Notes under the pieces: generated by a model
Told to the model about the DNA's origin: nothing
The model's input: only the letters and a program-made list of their open reading frames with translations
The model's database searches: none
Position numbers and translations under genes: made by a program
Source of the DNA: Batillaria attramentaria
Lineage: Eukaryota; Mollusca; Gastropoda; Batillariidae
DNA: 64,000 bases
NCBI GenBank assembly: GCA_018292915.2
Contig: JACVVK020000495.1
Coordinates: 342,501-406,500, forward strand
Reading direction: 5' to 3'
Part shown: positions 1 through 18,315 of the stretch, piece after piece
Position numbering within the stretch: the first letter of the stretch is position 1
How the letters are laid out: every line of letters starts with the position of its first letter

Positions 1-201
1 TGTTGCACACTTAATAAATGCCTGCTTTTACTTTTGTATGGCAAACGGATATGCGTTATGCCTAGTTTTCCGAAACTAGTGCTAGTCTGCCTGATATTGT
101 CCACGTATGTTGGCCAAAGCTTTAAGATTAACTTTAAATTCATGGTCGTCTTTGATGAGTAATAATTTTGAATCCGACACAATTAATATTATTACTGTTA
201 T

Positions 202-244
<43 letters not shown>

Positions 245-1096
245 CTACTATAGACATATGAGTCAACAAATGGACATTTTATTTAATCTTATTTATAGTA
301 AAGGTACGACTAGTGTCAGTCCGAGCTTGTGTGTTATGCATATATATATATGTCAGTATGCATGTGTCGTTTCCTCTCTTTTCACAGACAGTGGATCAGC
401 AGGTGGGGTTCATCAGCGTTACTTTGAATGTTAATCTTTCTGTCGATGCGATAATTTCTTCATGCTGGCATGCACCTTGACCCCAGCTATAACCTGGCAG
501 CTGTAATCTTGTAACGGACATACTTACAGAGATTTGGTTGTTTGTGAGAATTTTTATTCTGGAGACAATATAATGCGTAAAAGGAAAAGCTACTTAAAAA
601 GCCATTCGTGTCAGGTTAGAAAGGAATGCCAGACAGTCTACATGAATACTGAAGCCATAGCAGAGATAAGGAACCGGCCTTGGTTTGCTTCGGAAAATGT
701 TTTACAGGCTCAAAGTTCAACACAGGCGAGTCACAGTATACAAAATTCATATCAGCTCAGGAACTGTCCTTCTTTTGCCTCCAAAAAAGTTTTACGTGTT
801 TTAAGTTCAGCTCGCGCGAGTCACAATATACAGAAATCATATTAACTTACAGGAACCTTTCTTCTTTTGTCTCCGAAAACGTTTTACGTATTCAGAGTTC
901 AACTCGCGCGAGTCACAGTATACCTATTACTTTCTAGCTCAGGAAACGCTTTTCTTTTTTTCGAAAAATGCTACCATGAATCTTCAAACTTCAGCAAACA
1001 CCTGATTATACAATAATAACAGACTACATACACGAGACAGGAACATTTTGTCTCTTCAAGGTTAGCAAAGGCTACTTTTAGGTTAGGAAGGTCACT
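1..1096. other. Downstream flank of gene A, no gene seen
   Basis: Contains a (GAT)n run at about 200-243 and the 668-955 tandem repeat. The first 37 bp (TGTTGCACACTTAATAAATG...) match 9752-9787, so this is the edge of another repeat or duplicate. No convincing exon. Confidence 0.6.
668..955. repeat. Three-copy tandem repeat of about 93 bp
   Basis: Units share TTTTACGT/GTTTTAC...AGTTCAACTCGCGCGAGTCA and CAGTATAC. The unit keeps one plus-strand frame open for two copies, but no gene model includes it. Confidence 0.6.
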
Positions 1097-1422
1097 TCAA
1101 GGTTTATAAAGGGTTGACTTCTCCGGCAGAAGCTGGGCATTGCACCCATCTCCATGGCAGCACAGGTGACAGACAAGGTCCTCTGTGTAGACGCTGGGAT
1201 CATACTGGAAGCACTGTGCCTTGTCTGAAGACTCCTGGTACCACTGGGTTTTGCATGTGTCCTCGCCCACACAGCTGTAGAAAAAAAGGAAAAACCAAGA
1301 ATGAGTATCAAGTGGCATTCATTTTTAACTGTTACGTGCTGGTCGCTGCGTATCATGTATGAAGAATGTGATCTTATCATACCAACGAGAACGTTGTATG
1401 GCCATCCAGTTTTGCATATCAG

Positions 1423-1460
<38 letters not shown>

Positions 1461-1564
1461 AGAAAAACTTTATTTTTCAACGGTAGAGGTAATTAACGTA
1501 AAACAACCATGTTTCATACCTGCCGTTGCTAATTCTAGTAATATCTATCTAAATAGAGTAATCG

Positions 1565-1613
<49 letters not shown>

Positions 1614-3602
1614 CCCATGTACAGCAACAGGAACAAAACAGATATAGTAGAGAGAGAGAGAGAGAGAGAGCTAGGCCGCACCGTTTGAAAACAGCTGGCG
1701 GTTTCCCCGCCTCCTGATAGATGTCGTTCATGCAGAACGGCGTCTCAGCCTCACAACGTGTAGGATTCTCCGGGACCATCTCCAGCCTGGTGCACGGTGT
1801 GTCATTGTCAAGGTCACCGCACGTGAAACACATGGAAGGTGTCACTGGACTACGTGTTGTAGGAATATGTTCGTTGTGTTCGCCATTGCTCGATGCCGCC
1901 GTTTTCGACATAGTAGGCTGCTTACTGGATGCCGGTGCAGTTAGTCGTCCAGATGTTTGCAACCTTGTGATTGTGCTTGCTGGGTGAGGCTTAGAAGTGT
2001 GCGTAGTGATGCTTGGCGTTGTTGTAGTTATTGTTGTAGGTGGTGGTGTTGTAGTTGTTGTTGTAGGTGTTGTTGTTGTAGTTGTTGTTGTAGGTGGTGG
2101 TGTTGTAGTTGTTGTAGGTGGTGTTGTAGTTGTTGTTGTAGGTGGTGTAGTTGTTGTAGGTGTTGTTGTTGTAGGTGTTGTTGTTGTAGTTGTTGTTGTA
2201 GGTGTTGTTGTAGGTGGTGGTGTTGTAGGTGTTGTTGTTGTAGGTGTTGTTGTTGTAGTTGTTGTTGTAGGTGTTGTTGTAGGTGGTGGTGTTGTAGGTG
2301 TTGTTGTAGGTGTTGTAGTTGTTGTAGGTGTCGTTGTAGTCGTCGCAGGTGTTGTATTTATCAAAGGTGTTGTTATAGTTGTTGTTGTAGGTGGTAACGC
2401 AGTTGTTGTAGTTGTTGTAGGTGTTGTTGCAGTTGTTGTAGGTGTTATAGTTGTTGTAGGTGTTGCTGTAGTTGTTGTCGGTGTTGTTGTAGTTGTTGTA
2501 GGTGTTGTTGTAGTTGGTGTTGTAGCTGACGCTGTAGTTGGTGTTGTACGCGACGCTGTAGTTGTTTTAGGTGTGGATGCGGTAGTTGTGAAGGGGCAGT
2601 CTACATGGGAAAAGAACAAACAATACATGAAACAGAAAAGCGAAGGTCCTTTCTAATTAGGGCTGAGCTTTTCCTTGTACATCTCGTCGTAATAAAGGAA
2701 CACAATTATGTAATACAATTTTCGAAAAGTAAACCCAATAACTTAGCAACTGCCCTTTACACATATAGCGCCTTTGTAAACATCACAATTAATCATGGCA
2801 AACCAGCTAAGCAGAAACAACAAAGAGCAATGAGCCCATCCCATAAAGTTGTTTCTCCAAATTTCATGCATTTTATTGTTTATGTTGTACTGTTTTTGTT
2901 GTTGGTGGTGGTGTTTGGTGTTTTTTTTGTTTTTTTTCCCCTTCGTCAATTCCGCCGAAGGCAGTGACGAAATTTACAGATTTTTTTCTGTGAACTAAAC
3001 ATTTGACGTCAGTTCACTCAGGCTCATGTCTTCTGATTTCCCTGTTGGTGTTGTGACGTCCCTGACTGAAATGAATTTTAAAATAAAATCTGGAAGATCT
3101 AGAGGCTGATGAAACGCGGACTTGATAATCGTGGGTTGTACTTACGAAATCGTAAGATTTGAACTCTTTGGGCTGGTGCTTCTCGCAGAAACATGGAAAA
3201 GTATGTTTAGCTAAAAGCTCTGTTACTCTAAACATTAAAGCTATAACAGTGCAGTAGTTCCTGTCATATGTGCAGTTTTCACAAATGACAAAAATGCCGG
3301 AATCTTTTCATAGCTAATGGCTTTACAAAGCACCCCCAACTCAAAAATATATATTTTTTATTACAAAATCTATCAGAGCTATGACATTGTGCAACAAACC
3401 CATTCAGTTTAAATTCTAGAAAATGATGCCACTTGAACAACTTTTCAGTCCAAAAACGTAACATGACGTTTTTTAATGGGCTATTAATTCATGTAAAAAT
3501 ACGAAACTAGAAACGTTGTGAAAAGTACCACTGGAGAATTATGACTTCCCATTTCATCTCAAAGTACGAGGCTCTTCAACGAGATGGTTTGAGATATCGT
3601 CC

Positions 3603-3677
<75 letters not shown>

Positions 3678-4009
3678 CTCCCGCCAACAAAAGAACGTAT
3701 CAGCATTTTGTGAACGCAAGGTGTCTATGACGCAAATTTCGTTATTTCACTCTGTGCATGAAAGTATGTATTGCCTGGAGAAACGTATGTCACAGTCTTG
3801 TTTTTTAATCGCTGGAACTTGATTCTACGCGCAGGGAAATCTGACAAATCCCAGAAAGTTGTTTTCTCTGTAGAGAAACAACTTTAGAAAAATGCCTTAA
3901 TGCTTTCAGTTCTTCTATCATCAATGCTATGAAACAGGGCAAATAATTTATTTACAATTATGTTGTAGGAATTTTGACGCACGTTTGCTTGGTCGGCCAG
4001 CTTGCTAAA

Positions 4010-4056
<47 letters not shown>

Positions 4057-6439
4057 GCCACAAATGGACACGTGTTTCTATATATACAAGAAAGATTGTC
4101 TGTTATGCTTGCCCCCAACATGAAGAGTATCTCAAAATAATATAATATAATAATATGTAATACTACTTACCGTTTAGGCCTCCATCCTCTATATACATCT
4201 TGATCTCCAATTCTTTAGATACGTTGCCTGCAGCCAAACACAAATAATGAGTGTATAGTTTACTTAAAGTTGCTACACACATTTCCAAACCATAAAGTAG
4301 TCTTAAAATGTTACTTACTTGCAACTTGCAATGGGATATAAAGGCATGCGCTGCCAAAAGCGCTACTTGAGTGTACTGAATAAATACTTGAAAATACATA
4401 TTAATTAAGCAAAAAATTACCCTAATATTATGTGTTCTGCCGTGTGTAGTTTGTGTTTCCTACTTCGAAAATACATTCGACAATTGATGTTTCAAGCATA
4501 TATGATGCTTCAGACCCTAAGTGTGTATAATTGCATAGGTTAAGGAATCGTCAAAACACGGTATTACATCCAATAATGAGAAGATTGCCCCTCGAGCAAT
4601 TTCCTACGCAGACATCTTTTCAAGCAAATTTCTTTATATTGGGACTGGTCGCAGAAGTCATGAGACTTTGGAATACTGTTCCAGTCGCAAAGAAACGGTT
4701 TCAATTGTTTTAGGTCCCTGTGGTGTTTTTTTTTTTTTTTTTTTCTTTTTTTTTTTTCACTTTTTTGACGAAGCAATTTAGGTACATCATTAATTAAGGT
4801 AGTCTACGTGTAGCGTCATTAGTGTGCTAAAGTCTCAGAACTTTTGAACCGGCCCTCGTACAGCAGCCAAAAACTCTGAAAGACAAAAGAAGAAGCAACT
4901 GAGTACCTACCATAAACATTGAAAGGAAAGCAGTTATTCCACAGCACACGGTTGTATGGCCGGTTTGTAAAAACATAGTGCGTCTTGTCCTCATTTCTGC
5001 ATTTGAGAACTGCTTCAGCGATCTACGACAAAAGACAAAACAAACAAACAAACAAACAAACAAACAAAACCCAGCATTAGTCTACCGCAAGAAATAATTA
5101 TATTATTTTGATCTTGACTGTTACGAGCGTGGCTGTGCCTTTTGTTTGTATTTTGTTTGTATGCTGTAGGATAACAGCTGTAATGTTTTTGTAGTTTTAG
5201 TGAGATAGAGAAGTCGCTATGTTTAGTTCATATTCTGTTTTAGTTATGTTAATCTGTTTTCCGTGATCCAGAAGTTTCTACTGTTATCCCGAGTATTCGA
5301 GAAGTGGTGACCTTGTTTTGGCTGTAGCCTTTTTGGCTCGGGCGGCCGTATGCACTTAGGGCCTAGGGCTGAGTCGCTCGGAAATCTCGTGCAAATCGAT
5401 TTGTTCTGACTTGTCTACGATTAGAAGGTGTTATATAACGCGCCTAGGTTCGGCGGGCAGGTACTTGATTATTCTGGATTCTTCTTTAGTTTTAAAAATA
5501 GTAATAAGGTGATTCACGTTCTGATTTTTGTTATTCTGTATCAGTTGATCGGAATGTGCTGGAATCTTGTGTCTGTATATAAGGCCCTGGGATGCTTGCG
5601 TGTGTGTGTGTGCATGAGAGAAGCTTGTATTTGCGAAGCTTGAAAGTGCTGTGTAACACCAGAGAAGTGCTGTAATAAACTCCATTCGGCTATAACTTTT
5701 CTACGCGCTCACGTGTATTCTGTGAGTGAGAGACAACGTGCAGTCCACAAGAACTCGCTACGTGAGGAAGTGTACGCCTGTGTGTCATCGTTTCACCTCG
5801 ATAAGACGACGGGCTCTCCAACACATCTCCACACGTAACATTGACACTTCTCTGGTAGTACGGGGATGACTTTAACATTTCAGAAGTTGTTTATACGTAT
5901 CAGTCTTAAAACATTGACGCAGAATTCTTAAGGAATCTTTAAAGGAGCTGCTTTATTTGACAGCGTCCGACCAGAGATTTTACAACAGCAGCAACATCAA
6001 TAATTATCATTATCATCAACGACACCAGCAACAAAGCAACAAAAATACAAAAACGAAAACAACACAACAAGAAAACAACAAAAACCCAACAAGAAAACAA
6101 AAACAACAAGAACAACAACAACAAAAAACAACAAGAAAACAACAACAACAAAGCAACGTCAACAGGTCATGCTGCTTCCTCAATAGTGCATTGTATGTTT
6201 AGAAAATGATCAGTTAAACACACGATGATCGTATTTTCATCACTTACAGTAACTGAATCCACTGGCTGACTAAACTCCATGTGCAATGTCCAGCCGTCCA
6301 TAGGTAAAGTTATATCCAAACATGGATTAGCATCGAACCCGCGAGTCTCGTCCCCAACGTCTTCCCAGGGATTTTTGGGATGTATGACGATCCCGGACAC
6401 GAGAAACGGAAGTACAGCAACCAACGCCTGCGGCAACAT
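1097..6439 (-). CDS. Gene A: secreted CBM2-like module + Thr-rich mucin-like linker + Ly6/uPAR-like Cys-rich tail
   Basis: Five coding exons join in frame to 485 aa: 6439-6248, 5022-4911, 4227-4171, 2600-1682 and 1274-1097 (phases 0,1,1,2; stop TGA). The ATG follows an acceptor at 6450, so the 5'UTR is split. Residues 1-16 are a hydrophobic signal peptide (MLPQALVAVLPFLVSG). Residues 17-120 form a CBM2-like beta-sandwich module homologous to those of the cellulase and alginate lyase in this window (motif GFDANPCLD, then DGWTLHMEF). Residues 122 to about 330 are almost pure Thr/Pro, then Ser/Thr-rich, as in O-glycosylated linkers. From about residue 377, twelve cysteines (start CFTCG, end CHLCCHGDGCN) resemble a Ly6/uPAR three-finger domain. 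I infer an extracellular polysaccharide-binding, mucus-associated protein. No catalytic domain is visible. The Thr-rich exon is in phase with exon 3, which supports the join, but transcripts are needed. Confidence 0.72.
4531..4713 (+). mobile_element. Degenerate reverse-transcriptase tail in gene A intron 2
   Basis: The frame ends FFILGLVAEVMRLWNTVPVA, like the RLWNSLP tail of non-LTR RT proteins. A near-identical copy lies at 10760-10925 in duplicate copy 2, so it predates the duplication. Confidence 0.35.
5119..5840. mobile_element. Solo LTR in intron 1 of gene A
   Basis: This 722-bp insertion begins TGTTACG and ends CGTAACA (perfect 7-bp terminal inverted repeat, TG...CA). It is flanked by 5-bp direct repeats TTGAC (5114-5118 and 5841-5845). 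On the plus strand it has a TATATAAGG box near 5576 and AATAAA at 5674, as expected for an LTR. The paralogous intron of gene B has the empty site, which confirms an insertion. Confidence 0.78.
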
Positions 6440-6452
6440 TGTAGTTGACGCT

Positions 6453-6509
<57 letters not shown>

Positions 6510-6871
6510 TTCGAGTCCCGGCCCACACCCCCACCTCTCTCAGCATGATGGCTTATAATACATGCATCGTGTATAACACGCCGGTAACGATATAACTTTT
6601 AGGCGCTATATGTACAAATACATTTCAAGTTGTTATTACTACTAATATAGTACAATGTTAATGATACAAGACGTCAAGAAGACAAACAAAACAAGACCCT
6701 CCTCCCCCCCCCCCACACACACACCTCCCCTAAAAAACGGAAAAACACAAAAAAACAATAACACTAACAACAACAAAAACCAAGTAAAATAAAATGTGGT
6801 GGAAAAGGACGTTAAACCCCCATCCCCACCACCTCTCTCTCTCTCTCTCTCTCTCTTTCTCCCACCCAACC

Positions 6872-6955
<84 letters not shown>

Positions 6956-7210
6956 TGTCTGTCTGTCTGTGTGTTTTCTAGGCCTTGTTGGTGGCAGTTA
7001 CACAGTCGTTGCACCAATAAATGCGTGAGTTGTACATACGTAAAAGCAGACCATTTCTAGCAAAGATTACGATATCTCTGAGGGAACTGTTACCACATCT
7101 GACATGCTAAAAAAATATTTTTAAAGCCTGCATAAAAAAGTAGTGAGAATTTTTTGGTAAGACACACATCTTTGAATTAGAAGAATAAAGATTGTGCACT
7201 GGCTGCTTAC

Positions 7211-7365
7211 CTTAGCTTGTTGAAAACTTGAAGCCTTAGGGCAGATGTGGAGATTGTGAAATAGTCAGGCGTTTCAACGCGAATGCGAGTGTTTATTCAG
7301 GTCACAGGAGTTTTTAGTACTCATAGATTTCAACACACTGAGATAATGATATGGTCGGGAAAGTA
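7211..7365 (-). promoter_or_regulatory. Gene A 5'UTR exon and proximal promoter (conserved in paralogues)
   Basis: A donor (GCTAAG|GTAAGC) at 7211 ends a non-coding exon that splices to the acceptor at 6450. The same exon and upstream block (CTCAGTG and TTATCTCAGTG-like words on the minus strand) recur in genes B and C at equivalent distances. An AT-rich TATA-like word (GAATAAACAC, near 7296-7305) suggests a start site near 7270. The function is inferred from conservation between paralogues only. Confidence 0.45.
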
Positions 7366-7540
7366 CAATTACGCAAAAGCAAACTTCCCGTTGATCCCGT
7401 TTAGAGATCAACCCGAAAATAATCACGTGCTCTCTGAAGCTATTGTGTTGCTTTTGCTGCAATCCTCAGCGAGCTTTGTGAATCTTATATGGCGCTAGTG
7501 GTCGCTTCCTCTTTTCAGTTCTATGGCCTTTCATTTGGTG

Positions 7541-7638
<98 letters not shown>

Positions 7639-7654
7639 AGTGCGTGTGCGCTCT

Positions 7655-8128
7655 CTCTCTCTCTCTCTCTCTATCCTTTTCTGGTCCCGATCTTTGGAAT
7701 TCGCTGCCTCTCCATGTGAGATCTTCCCCTTCACTTTATACCTTTAAGAAACGGCTTTTTAACTTTCTTCGTTCAGTTCAATAGAGCTGGAAAGCCAGTT
7801 TATGCCTATATAGTCCACACGTACTTAGAAACCAGTCTTCACTAATCATTATTACCGTAGTCATTTATTAACACCCAACATGTACATATTTACATAATCA
7901 TGTTAGTTTGCATTAACTTTAATCATTTCTGTTTTCTTGGTTATCCCTGCCATCTATTTTAGCTATCATGCTTATTCTCCGCCTTCTTGTATTTCATTTT
8001 TAAGTGTCTGTAATGTGTATACTCCTGAGCTTTTACTCTTATACTGTAGTCTAGCAACGGCAAGGTTGTAAACTGGCCCTTTGGCCAAAATCTTCTACCG
8101 TTGTAAAATAAAGGATTGTCATTGTCAT
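7655..8128 (+). mobile_element. CR1-like non-LTR retrotransposon, 5'-truncated 3' end
   Basis: The frame GPDLWNSLPLHVRSSPSLYTFKKRLF is the conserved C terminus of CR1/L2-type reverse transcriptase ORFs. It ends with a stop near 7780, followed by a 3'UTR that ends in AAATAAAGGATTGTCATTGTCATTG. Tail-only relatives lie at 1450-1545 and 29680-29760. The element is absent from the matching part of duplicate copy 2. Confidence 0.65.
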
Positions 8129-8170
8129 TGTCTCTCTCTCTCTCCCCCCCCCCCCTCTCTCTCTCTCTCT

Positions 8171-8328
8171 GGGAGCCTGGATAGCCGAATGGTAGAGCGT
8201 TGGACTTTCAATGCTCGGGTCGTGAGTTCGAATCCCGGTTGGGGCCAAAATTAATATTTGTGTCGGCCTTTTTCTCGTTGTCCCGTCTTTGATATCATCC
8301 TTACATGGTGGAAAAGGACGTTAAACTC
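8171..8328 (+). mobile_element. SINE family 1 (tRNA-derived), full length
   Basis: tRNA-like head with box A (TAGCCGAATGGTAGAG) and box B (GAGTTCGAATCCC), body TTTGTGTCGGC...CCCGTCTTTGATATCA, and 3' end GGTGGAAAAGGACGTTAAAC followed by a microsatellite. It is not a functional tRNA gene, because the tRNA part runs into the SINE body. Confidence 0.75.
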
Positions 8329-8345
8329 CGATCCTGAACACACTA

Positions 8346-8404
<59 letters not shown>

Positions 8405-8622
8405 CTCTCTCTCTCTCTCAAAGAACAAAAAATGGTATTGAATATAAACGTACGAAAACAAACAAACAAAGAAAACAAAAAAACCCAACAATACCACGTT
8501 CTTGGCTTTAATAATGCACCACCAACGCTTTTGCATTTAAGAAACAATGAACCTTTCCATGGCTCTGGGTTATAGTTGAAATCTGAAGTCTGAAACGCAC
8601 ATCAGTGAGCCTTGGCTGCGCT

Positions 8623-12044
<3,422 letters not shown>

Positions 12045-12072
12045 TGTAGTTGACGCTGTACAGACACACAGA

Positions 12073-12170
<98 letters not shown>

Positions 12171-12565
12171 CGAGTCCCGGCCCGCACCCCCACCTCTCTC
12201 AGCATGATGGCTTTTAATACATGCATCGTGTATAACACGCCGGTAACGATATAACTTTTAGGCGCTATATGTACAAATACATTTCAAGTTGTTATTACTA
12301 CTAATATAGTACAATGTTAATGATACAAGACGCAAAAAAGACAAATAAAACAAGACCCCCCCGCCCTCCCCCCGCCCCCCCCGGTAAAAAAAAAGGAAAA
12401 ACACACAACAACACTAATAACAATAACAACAACAAAACAACTAAAAACAAACACAACGTACATAGCACACCCTCCTTCTATGTTCAAGTTAGGTAGCTAA
12501 TGAAAATTAATGTTAAACCTCTGTGTCTGTGTGTGTGTGTCTGTGTGTGTGTCTCTCTCTCTTGT

Positions 12566-12653
12566 ATCCCGGCTCCGGCCAATTTGTGCTGGCTTCTTCA
12601 TCGTTGCTCAGTCTTTGATATCGCCCGTATGTGGCGGAAGAGGACGTCAAACC
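12566..12653 (+). mobile_element. SINE family 1, 3' part
   Basis: Retains the TCCCGG end of the head and the body to GGACGTCAAAC. The equivalent site in duplicate copy 1 (6792-6818) keeps only the last 27 bp. Confidence 0.6.
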
Positions 12654-12690
12654 CCTACCCCCCCCCCCCTCTCTCTCCCCCCCCCCCCCC

Positions 12691-12765
<75 letters not shown>

Positions 12766-13042
12766 TGTGTCTGTGTGTGTGTCTGTGTGTGTCTGTGTGT
12801 TTTCTAGGCCTTGTTGGTGGCAGTTACACAGTCGTTGCACCAATAAATGAGTGAGTTCTTTATACGTAAAAGCAGACCATTTCTAGCAAAGATTACGATA
12901 TCTCTGAGGGAACTGTTACCACATCTGGCATGCAAAAAAAAAAAAAAAAAAAAAACCTGCATAAAAACGTAGTAAGAAATTTTATATAAAACACACAACA
13001 TCTTTGAATTAGAAGAATAAAGAATGTGCATTGACTGCTTAC

Positions 13043-13200
13043 CTTAGCTTGTTGAAAACTTGAAGCCTTAAGGCAGATGTGGAGATTGTGAAATAGTCAG
13101 GCGTTTCAACACGAACACGGAGTGTTTATTCAGGTCACAGGTGTTTTTAGTATTCATAGATTTCAAGACACTGAGATAATGGTCGGGAAAGTACAGTTAC
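13043..13200 (-). promoter_or_regulatory. Gene B 5'UTR exon and proximal promoter
   Basis: Near-identical to the gene A block, with a donor GCTAAG|GTAAGC at 13043. It splices to the acceptor at 12055 (CTGTACAG|CGTCAAC), which is followed 11 nt later by the ATG. Confidence 0.45.
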
Positions 13201-13373
13201 GCAAAAGCAAACTTCTCGTTGATTCCTTGCCTGTACAGTTTACAGATCAGCCCGAAAATAATCACGTGCTCTCTGAAGCTATTGTGTTGCTTTTGCTGCA
13301 ATCCTCAGCGAGCTTTGTGAATCTTATATGGCGCTAGTGGTCGCTTCCTCTTTTTCAATTCTATGGCTTTTCA

Positions 13374-13452
<79 letters not shown>

Positions 13453-13488
13453 TGTGCGTGAGTGCGTGTGTGCTCTCTCTCTCTCTCC

Positions 13489-13628
13489 AAAATTAATATT
13501 TGTGTCGGCTTTTTTCCCGTTGTCCCTTGCTTGCGCGGCGTTAAGCCATAACTAACTAACTAACTAACTAGCTTCCCGTTGTCCCGTCTTTGATATCACC
13601 CTTACGTGGTGGAAAAGGACGTTAAACT
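13489..13628 (+). mobile_element. SINE family 1, 3' part with internal insertion
   Basis: Body and 3' end of the copy found at 8171, interrupted by a GCTTGCGCGGCGTTAAGCC segment and an (AACT)n run with a short repeated CCCGTTGTCCC. The head has been replaced by (CT)n. Confidence 0.6.
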
Positions 13629-13637
13629 CCGATCCTG

Positions 13638-13785
<148 letters not shown>

Positions 13786-13904
13786 CTCTCTCTCTCTCAA
13801 AGAACAAAAAAATGGTATTGAATACAAACGTACGAAAAACAAAAACAAAACAACAACAACAACAACAACAAAAACCAACAATACCACGTTATGTGTTTTA
13901 ATAA

Positions 13905-14110
13905 TGCACCACCAACGCTTTTGCATTTAAGACACAATAATGCACCACCAACGCTTTTGCATTTAAGACACAATAATGCACCACCAACGCTTTTGCATTT
14001 AAGACACAATAATGCACCACCAACGCTTTTGCATTTAAGACACAATAATGCACCACCAACGCTTTTGCATTTAAGACACAATAATGCACCACTAACGCTT
14101 TTGCATTTAA
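13905..14110. repeat. 36-bp minisatellite, six copies
   Basis: AATGCACCACCAACGCTTTT plus TGCATTTAAGACACAAT, repeated six times just 3' of the gene C stop. The same place in copy 1 (8512-8545) has one unit. In the minus frame it would encode a 12-aa repeat, but it lies beyond the TAA. Confidence 0.8.
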
Positions 14111-14192
14111 GAAACAATGAACCTTTCCATGGCTCTGGGTTATAGTTGAAATCTGAAGTCTAAAACGTACATCAGTAAGCCTTGGCTGCGTT

Positions 14193-16427
<2,235 letters not shown>

Positions 16428-16761
16428 TGTAGTTGACGCTGTAGACGGATATACATTGTAGAAAGTTACCTCCTCCTCCTCCTCTCTCTCTCTCTCTCTC
16501 TCTGTGTGTTCCAGGATATAATGTCGAAATGAGGAATGATAATTGATCAGTCGTACACACATACATTCAGAGCGTAAACAAAAGTAAGACACTGAAAGCA
16601 AAGATTACAATCTATCATCTGACCTTTTGCCACAGCTTGGAGAAGCTGTCATTCTAGAGCACAAAATATACATCAAAAACATTTGGGAGGTACATAGAAC
16701 GTACATTAAACACACAAAACCACCTTTGAAGAGAAATTAGGTAAATGTCTGGAATGTTTAC

Positions 16762-16915
16762 CTGAGTTTATTGAAACAGTTGAACTCGAGGCCAACATGG
16801 AAATTACGGTGCTTAAAAGTCAGAGGAGTCAACACGAATACGATTTTTTTATGTCATTGACCTGTACTTGTATTGTAGTGTTCAGAAATGACAACACTGA
16901 GATAATAGTATGGTA
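16762..16915 (-). promoter_or_regulatory. Gene C 5'UTR exon and proximal promoter
   Basis: Donor AACTCAG|GTAAAC at 16762. Although C is diverged, the block upstream keeps words shared with A and B (on the plus strand CAACACTGAGATAAT near 16888). A CATAAAAAAA TATA-like word lies near 16850. Confidence 0.4.
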
Positions 16916-17799
16916 GCGGTAAGGGGAAATGACGTACACACGGTTCAGCAAAACAGGGGAAAAAATGTTGCAAATCGGCTCAGAGAATAATTTGGACGTG
17001 TATATAATTATGTACACCCCTTCCCTCCCCCACGCCACCCCAAATCATAAAATGATCTATTTCCCTTTTCCCGGTTGGATAGTCAGTGACAATACGGTGA
17101 ATCTCTCTCTCTCTTCATGTAGATAGGGCTTGCGCGGCGTTAAGCCTTAAATAACTAACTCAGCTAGATGTGTGTATCTGTGCGTGTAATTGTTGTTGTT
17201 GTAGTGCAGTTCTCCTCGTTTAGCAAGGACAAGGTAGGAGACAGGTCTTTGCGCCAATATCTGTATATGCTTGGAAAATAAAGTTTCATTTCATTTCACC
17301 TCTCTCTCTCTCTGTTTATTCCTAGAAAAATATTGGAACCAGCTTTCGACTCACTTTGCTAATGGCCTCAAGTAACTATTATACAGTTAAGAACCTGGCA
17401 TTATATATTTGTCTAGTTTTAAGAAAAAGACAACAATTGCTCAGCTGAGTTGGTATATTTTATTTTGCACTTTGGTTATTTCATGTACAAGTATTGATGT
17501 GTATAAGAATGTCTGGATGTCACTCTCAACTTTGAATGGGCCTAAGGCCTATCAATAAAAATTCTGATTCTGATTCTCTCTCTGGTCCAATGATAGTAAG
17601 AACTCCATGAAACATACACAAAAACAGCAGACGAATGCAACCATTCCCTGTGACAGCACTTTAATCATACGTTCAACAATCAGCTTCTGCTGAACATGGC
17701 AAGATACTTTTCCAGTCAATATTTTGTTTTCTTGCGCTGGATGAGTGAGGTGTCTCAGAGTCTAGAACTGACAGACGGCCACTGGTATCCATTTCTTGT

Positions 17800-18069
17800 T
17801 TACCCCACGATGCCAGTGGGAGTGGAAGCTGAAAAGCAAAGTTATAGGACAAACGTTCATTCCATGTTTCTTGTGTAAATTTTGAACACCGCTTTCATAA
17901 ATAAGCGTCTTTAAGGTACAAACTACAAAACTCTGCACAAAATATGTTAAATGTTCGTGTGCCCTTTTTTGAGCTTGCTTGTTTTGAACAGATAAAAAAA
18001 TACACGTTTCTACAGACAATGCTTTTGATGTGCACGAATAAAAGCTATGAAATATAATAGCCTTGTTTA

Positions 18070-18100
<31 letters not shown>

Positions 18101-18107
18101 AAATGAA

Positions 18108-18140
<33 letters not shown>

Positions 18141-18315
18141 TAAGGAAGGAAATGATGATGATTTTGACGACGTAGACGATGACCATAGTGATGACGACAA
18201 CGCTAGAAGGTAAAATCCAATATATATGTATATGGACATATTTTACTTTCGTAAGTTCCACCGTCTGCAAGCTCTTTGATAAATGCAGTAATCTGAATGT
18301 CTCGTGTCACGTTAC
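17800..18315 (-). pseudogene. Fragment D: orphan exons 3 and 4 of a CBM2-like gene
   Basis: Exon 18315-18247 (69 nt, GNVTRDIQITAFIKELADGG..., same length as gene C exon 3) and exon 17828-17800 (TSTPTGIVG then TAA) have correct borders and matching phase 1. No matching exons 1 and 2 were found between 18.3 and 22.5 kb. Either the gene lost its 5' half, or these exons are reached by splicing from the cellulase upstream, whose last visible exon also ends in phase 1. Confidence 0.5.

Noticed and set aside
1997..2656. Plus-strand ORF of Val/Gly (219 aa)
   Set aside because: Antisense shadow of the Thr-rich exon of gene A; only repeat-driven openness.
8171..8245. tRNA gene
   Set aside because: A and B boxes present, but the sequence continues into a SINE body and is repeated with it many times.
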